From Candidatus Woesearchaeota archaeon CG10_big_fil_rev_8_21_14_0_10_32_9 (GTDB lineage Archaea > Nanobdellota > Nanobdellia > Woesearchaeales > 21-14-0-10-32-9): a stretch of DNA of 13,194 nucleotides. The translations under genes and the position numbers were made by a program. This document shows, in pieces, positions 12,579 through 13,194 of the stretch. The stretch lies in assembly GCA_002762915.1 (NCBI GenBank), contig PCYF01000021.1, forward strand, positions 1 to 13,194, given 5' to 3'. The notes under the pieces were generated by a model. It worked only from the letters and a program-made list of their open reading frames with translations. It had not been told where the DNA came from and ran no database searches. Every line of letters starts with the position of its first letter. The stretch's first letter is position 1.

Positions 12579-13194
12579 TTACTTGCTTTTCATTTTTGCT
12601 TTAACAATCAATCCAGGCAATCCTGTTCCTACAGGAACAGGTTGATTTAACATTACGTTTTCTATAACGCTGTTAAGATTATCAACTTCGCCAACAAGTG
12701 CCGCATTAATAATGTGTCTTATTGGTGTTTCGAATGATGCTCTTGCAAGAACAGATGGTTTTTCTTTTACAATTCCGTATCTGTTTATTCCAAGAACTTT
12801 TCCGGACATGCACATTGTATCAGCAACAAGCATAATGTGTCTAACATTTACATTAAGTCCTTGTTCCTCAATAACTTTCATAAGTTCATTTATAATTAGT
12901 TGTCTTGCAGCCTCTATTCCTAAAAACTTCTCAACTTCATAAAGATCATTAGTGTATGTTCTTGCAGTATCAACAAACTCAAGCTCTAATACTTCTTTCA
13001 TATTTGTTCCTGCTGCAATAATAACAAACTCATTTTCTTTTTTCACAGGAAGAACTTGGGTTATTCCCTTAACTCCGTGAATATATACTTTTTTTATTTT
13101 TTCTTTTAACTTGTATAATTGAATTATATCTTTATCTTTAGCAGATTGCGACACAGTTATACTATTGTCTTTCTCAAGTTTGAAATTGTATCCT
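12579..13194 (-). CDS. rpo1C: DNA-directed RNA polymerase subunit Rpo1C (A''), C-terminal part (runs off right edge)
   Basis: The frame is open to the right edge, so the first GTG or other start-like codon near 13154 is internal; about 205 C-terminal residues are visible. They include the diagnostic E-F-V-D-T-A-R-T-Y-T-N-D region, G-I-E-A-A-R-Q-L-I-I-N-E-L, and the block with A-D-T-M-C-M-S-G. G-I-N-R-Y-G-I, S-V-L-A-R-A-S-F-E-T-P and N-Q-P-V-P-V-G-T-G-L follow. This is the jaw and cleft-closing part of the largest RNA polymerase subunit, which in archaea is split into Rpo1N and Rpo1C. It heads the rpl30e-nusA-rps12 string; L30e follows 49 bases later with its own ribosome binding site. Confidence 0.96.
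   Translation of the reverse strand, partial: GYNFKLEKDNSITVSQSAKDKDIIQLYKLKEKIKKVYIHGVKGITQVLPVKKENEFVIIAAGTNMKEVLELEFVDTARTYTNDLYEVEKFLGIEAARQLIINELMKVIEEQGLNVNVRHIMLVADTMCMSGKVLGINRYGIVKEKPSVLARASFETPIRHIINAALVGEVDNLNSVIENVMLNQPVPVGTGLPGLIVKAKMKSK

Noticed and set aside
13152..13154. GTG at 13154 as the start of an independent 191-aa gene.
   Set aside because: The frame continues upstream to the window edge and the protein is plainly the C-terminal part of Rpo1C.

Overview
This is an AT-rich archaeal window. The gene set is diagnostic: the 3' part of RNA polymerase Rpo1C, L30e, archaeal NusA, uS12, Rpo4, L21e, DUF655, L11, Spt5, SecE, FtsZ, a long FKBP with an insert-in-flap domain, and two proteins with class III (archaeal pilin-type) signal peptides. 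Small proteins, broken ribosomal operons and TATA-driven, apparently leaderless genes suggest a DPANN-type lineage (Woesearchaeota or Pacearchaeota-like). That placement is inference. No rRNA, tRNA, CRISPR array, insertion sequence or prophage was seen.

Layout. 1-769 (minus): a one-TM secreted-type protein of 154 aa whose stop codon overlaps the start of a GT-C-like polytopic membrane protein that runs off the left edge. 853-1452 (plus): a C39/DUF3335-like protein that appears to have lost its catalytic His. 1465-3655 (minus): a MoxR AAA+ ATPase and its overlapping VWA partner. 3801-4879 (plus): two paralogous pilin-like proteins, the first ending in a hairpin plus T-tract that contains the stop codon. 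4927-9959 (minus): FKBP, FtsZ, SecE, Spt5, L11, L21e, Rpo4, DUF655. 10183-11253 (plus): an RNA m5C methyltransferase. 11372-13194 (minus): Rpo1C (partial), L30e, NusA, uS12. No gene-free stretch exceeds 300 bases; the longest is 9960-10182.

How the parts fit. The minus-strand block joins two classical archaeal clusters: ftsZ-secE-spt5-rpl11, which has lost the usual L1-L10-L12 downstream, and rpl21e-rpo4-DUF655, which has lost the usual KsgA. It couples transcription elongation, translocation, division and translation. The right end is the conserved rpoA2-rpl30e-nusA-rps12 string without rps7 or EF-2 after it.

The left 5 kb is the accessory part and the most interesting. The 154-aa membrane protein and both pilin-like proteins share a four-cysteine ectodomain pattern (C-x7-C, then two more Cys) and end in a similar aromatic strand, although the 154-aa protein lacks a class III signal peptide. 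Several N-glycosylation sequons and the adjoining GT-C-like gene suggest a glycosylated surface-structure locus. The MoxR-VWA chaperone pair lies in the middle and could serve it, but that link rests only on proximity.

Regulation visible in the sequence: the same ten-base TATA element lies 31 bases upstream of the ATG of both the C39-like gene and the second pilin, pointing to leaderless mRNAs. Genes inside the operons instead carry Shine-Dalgarno-like sequences.
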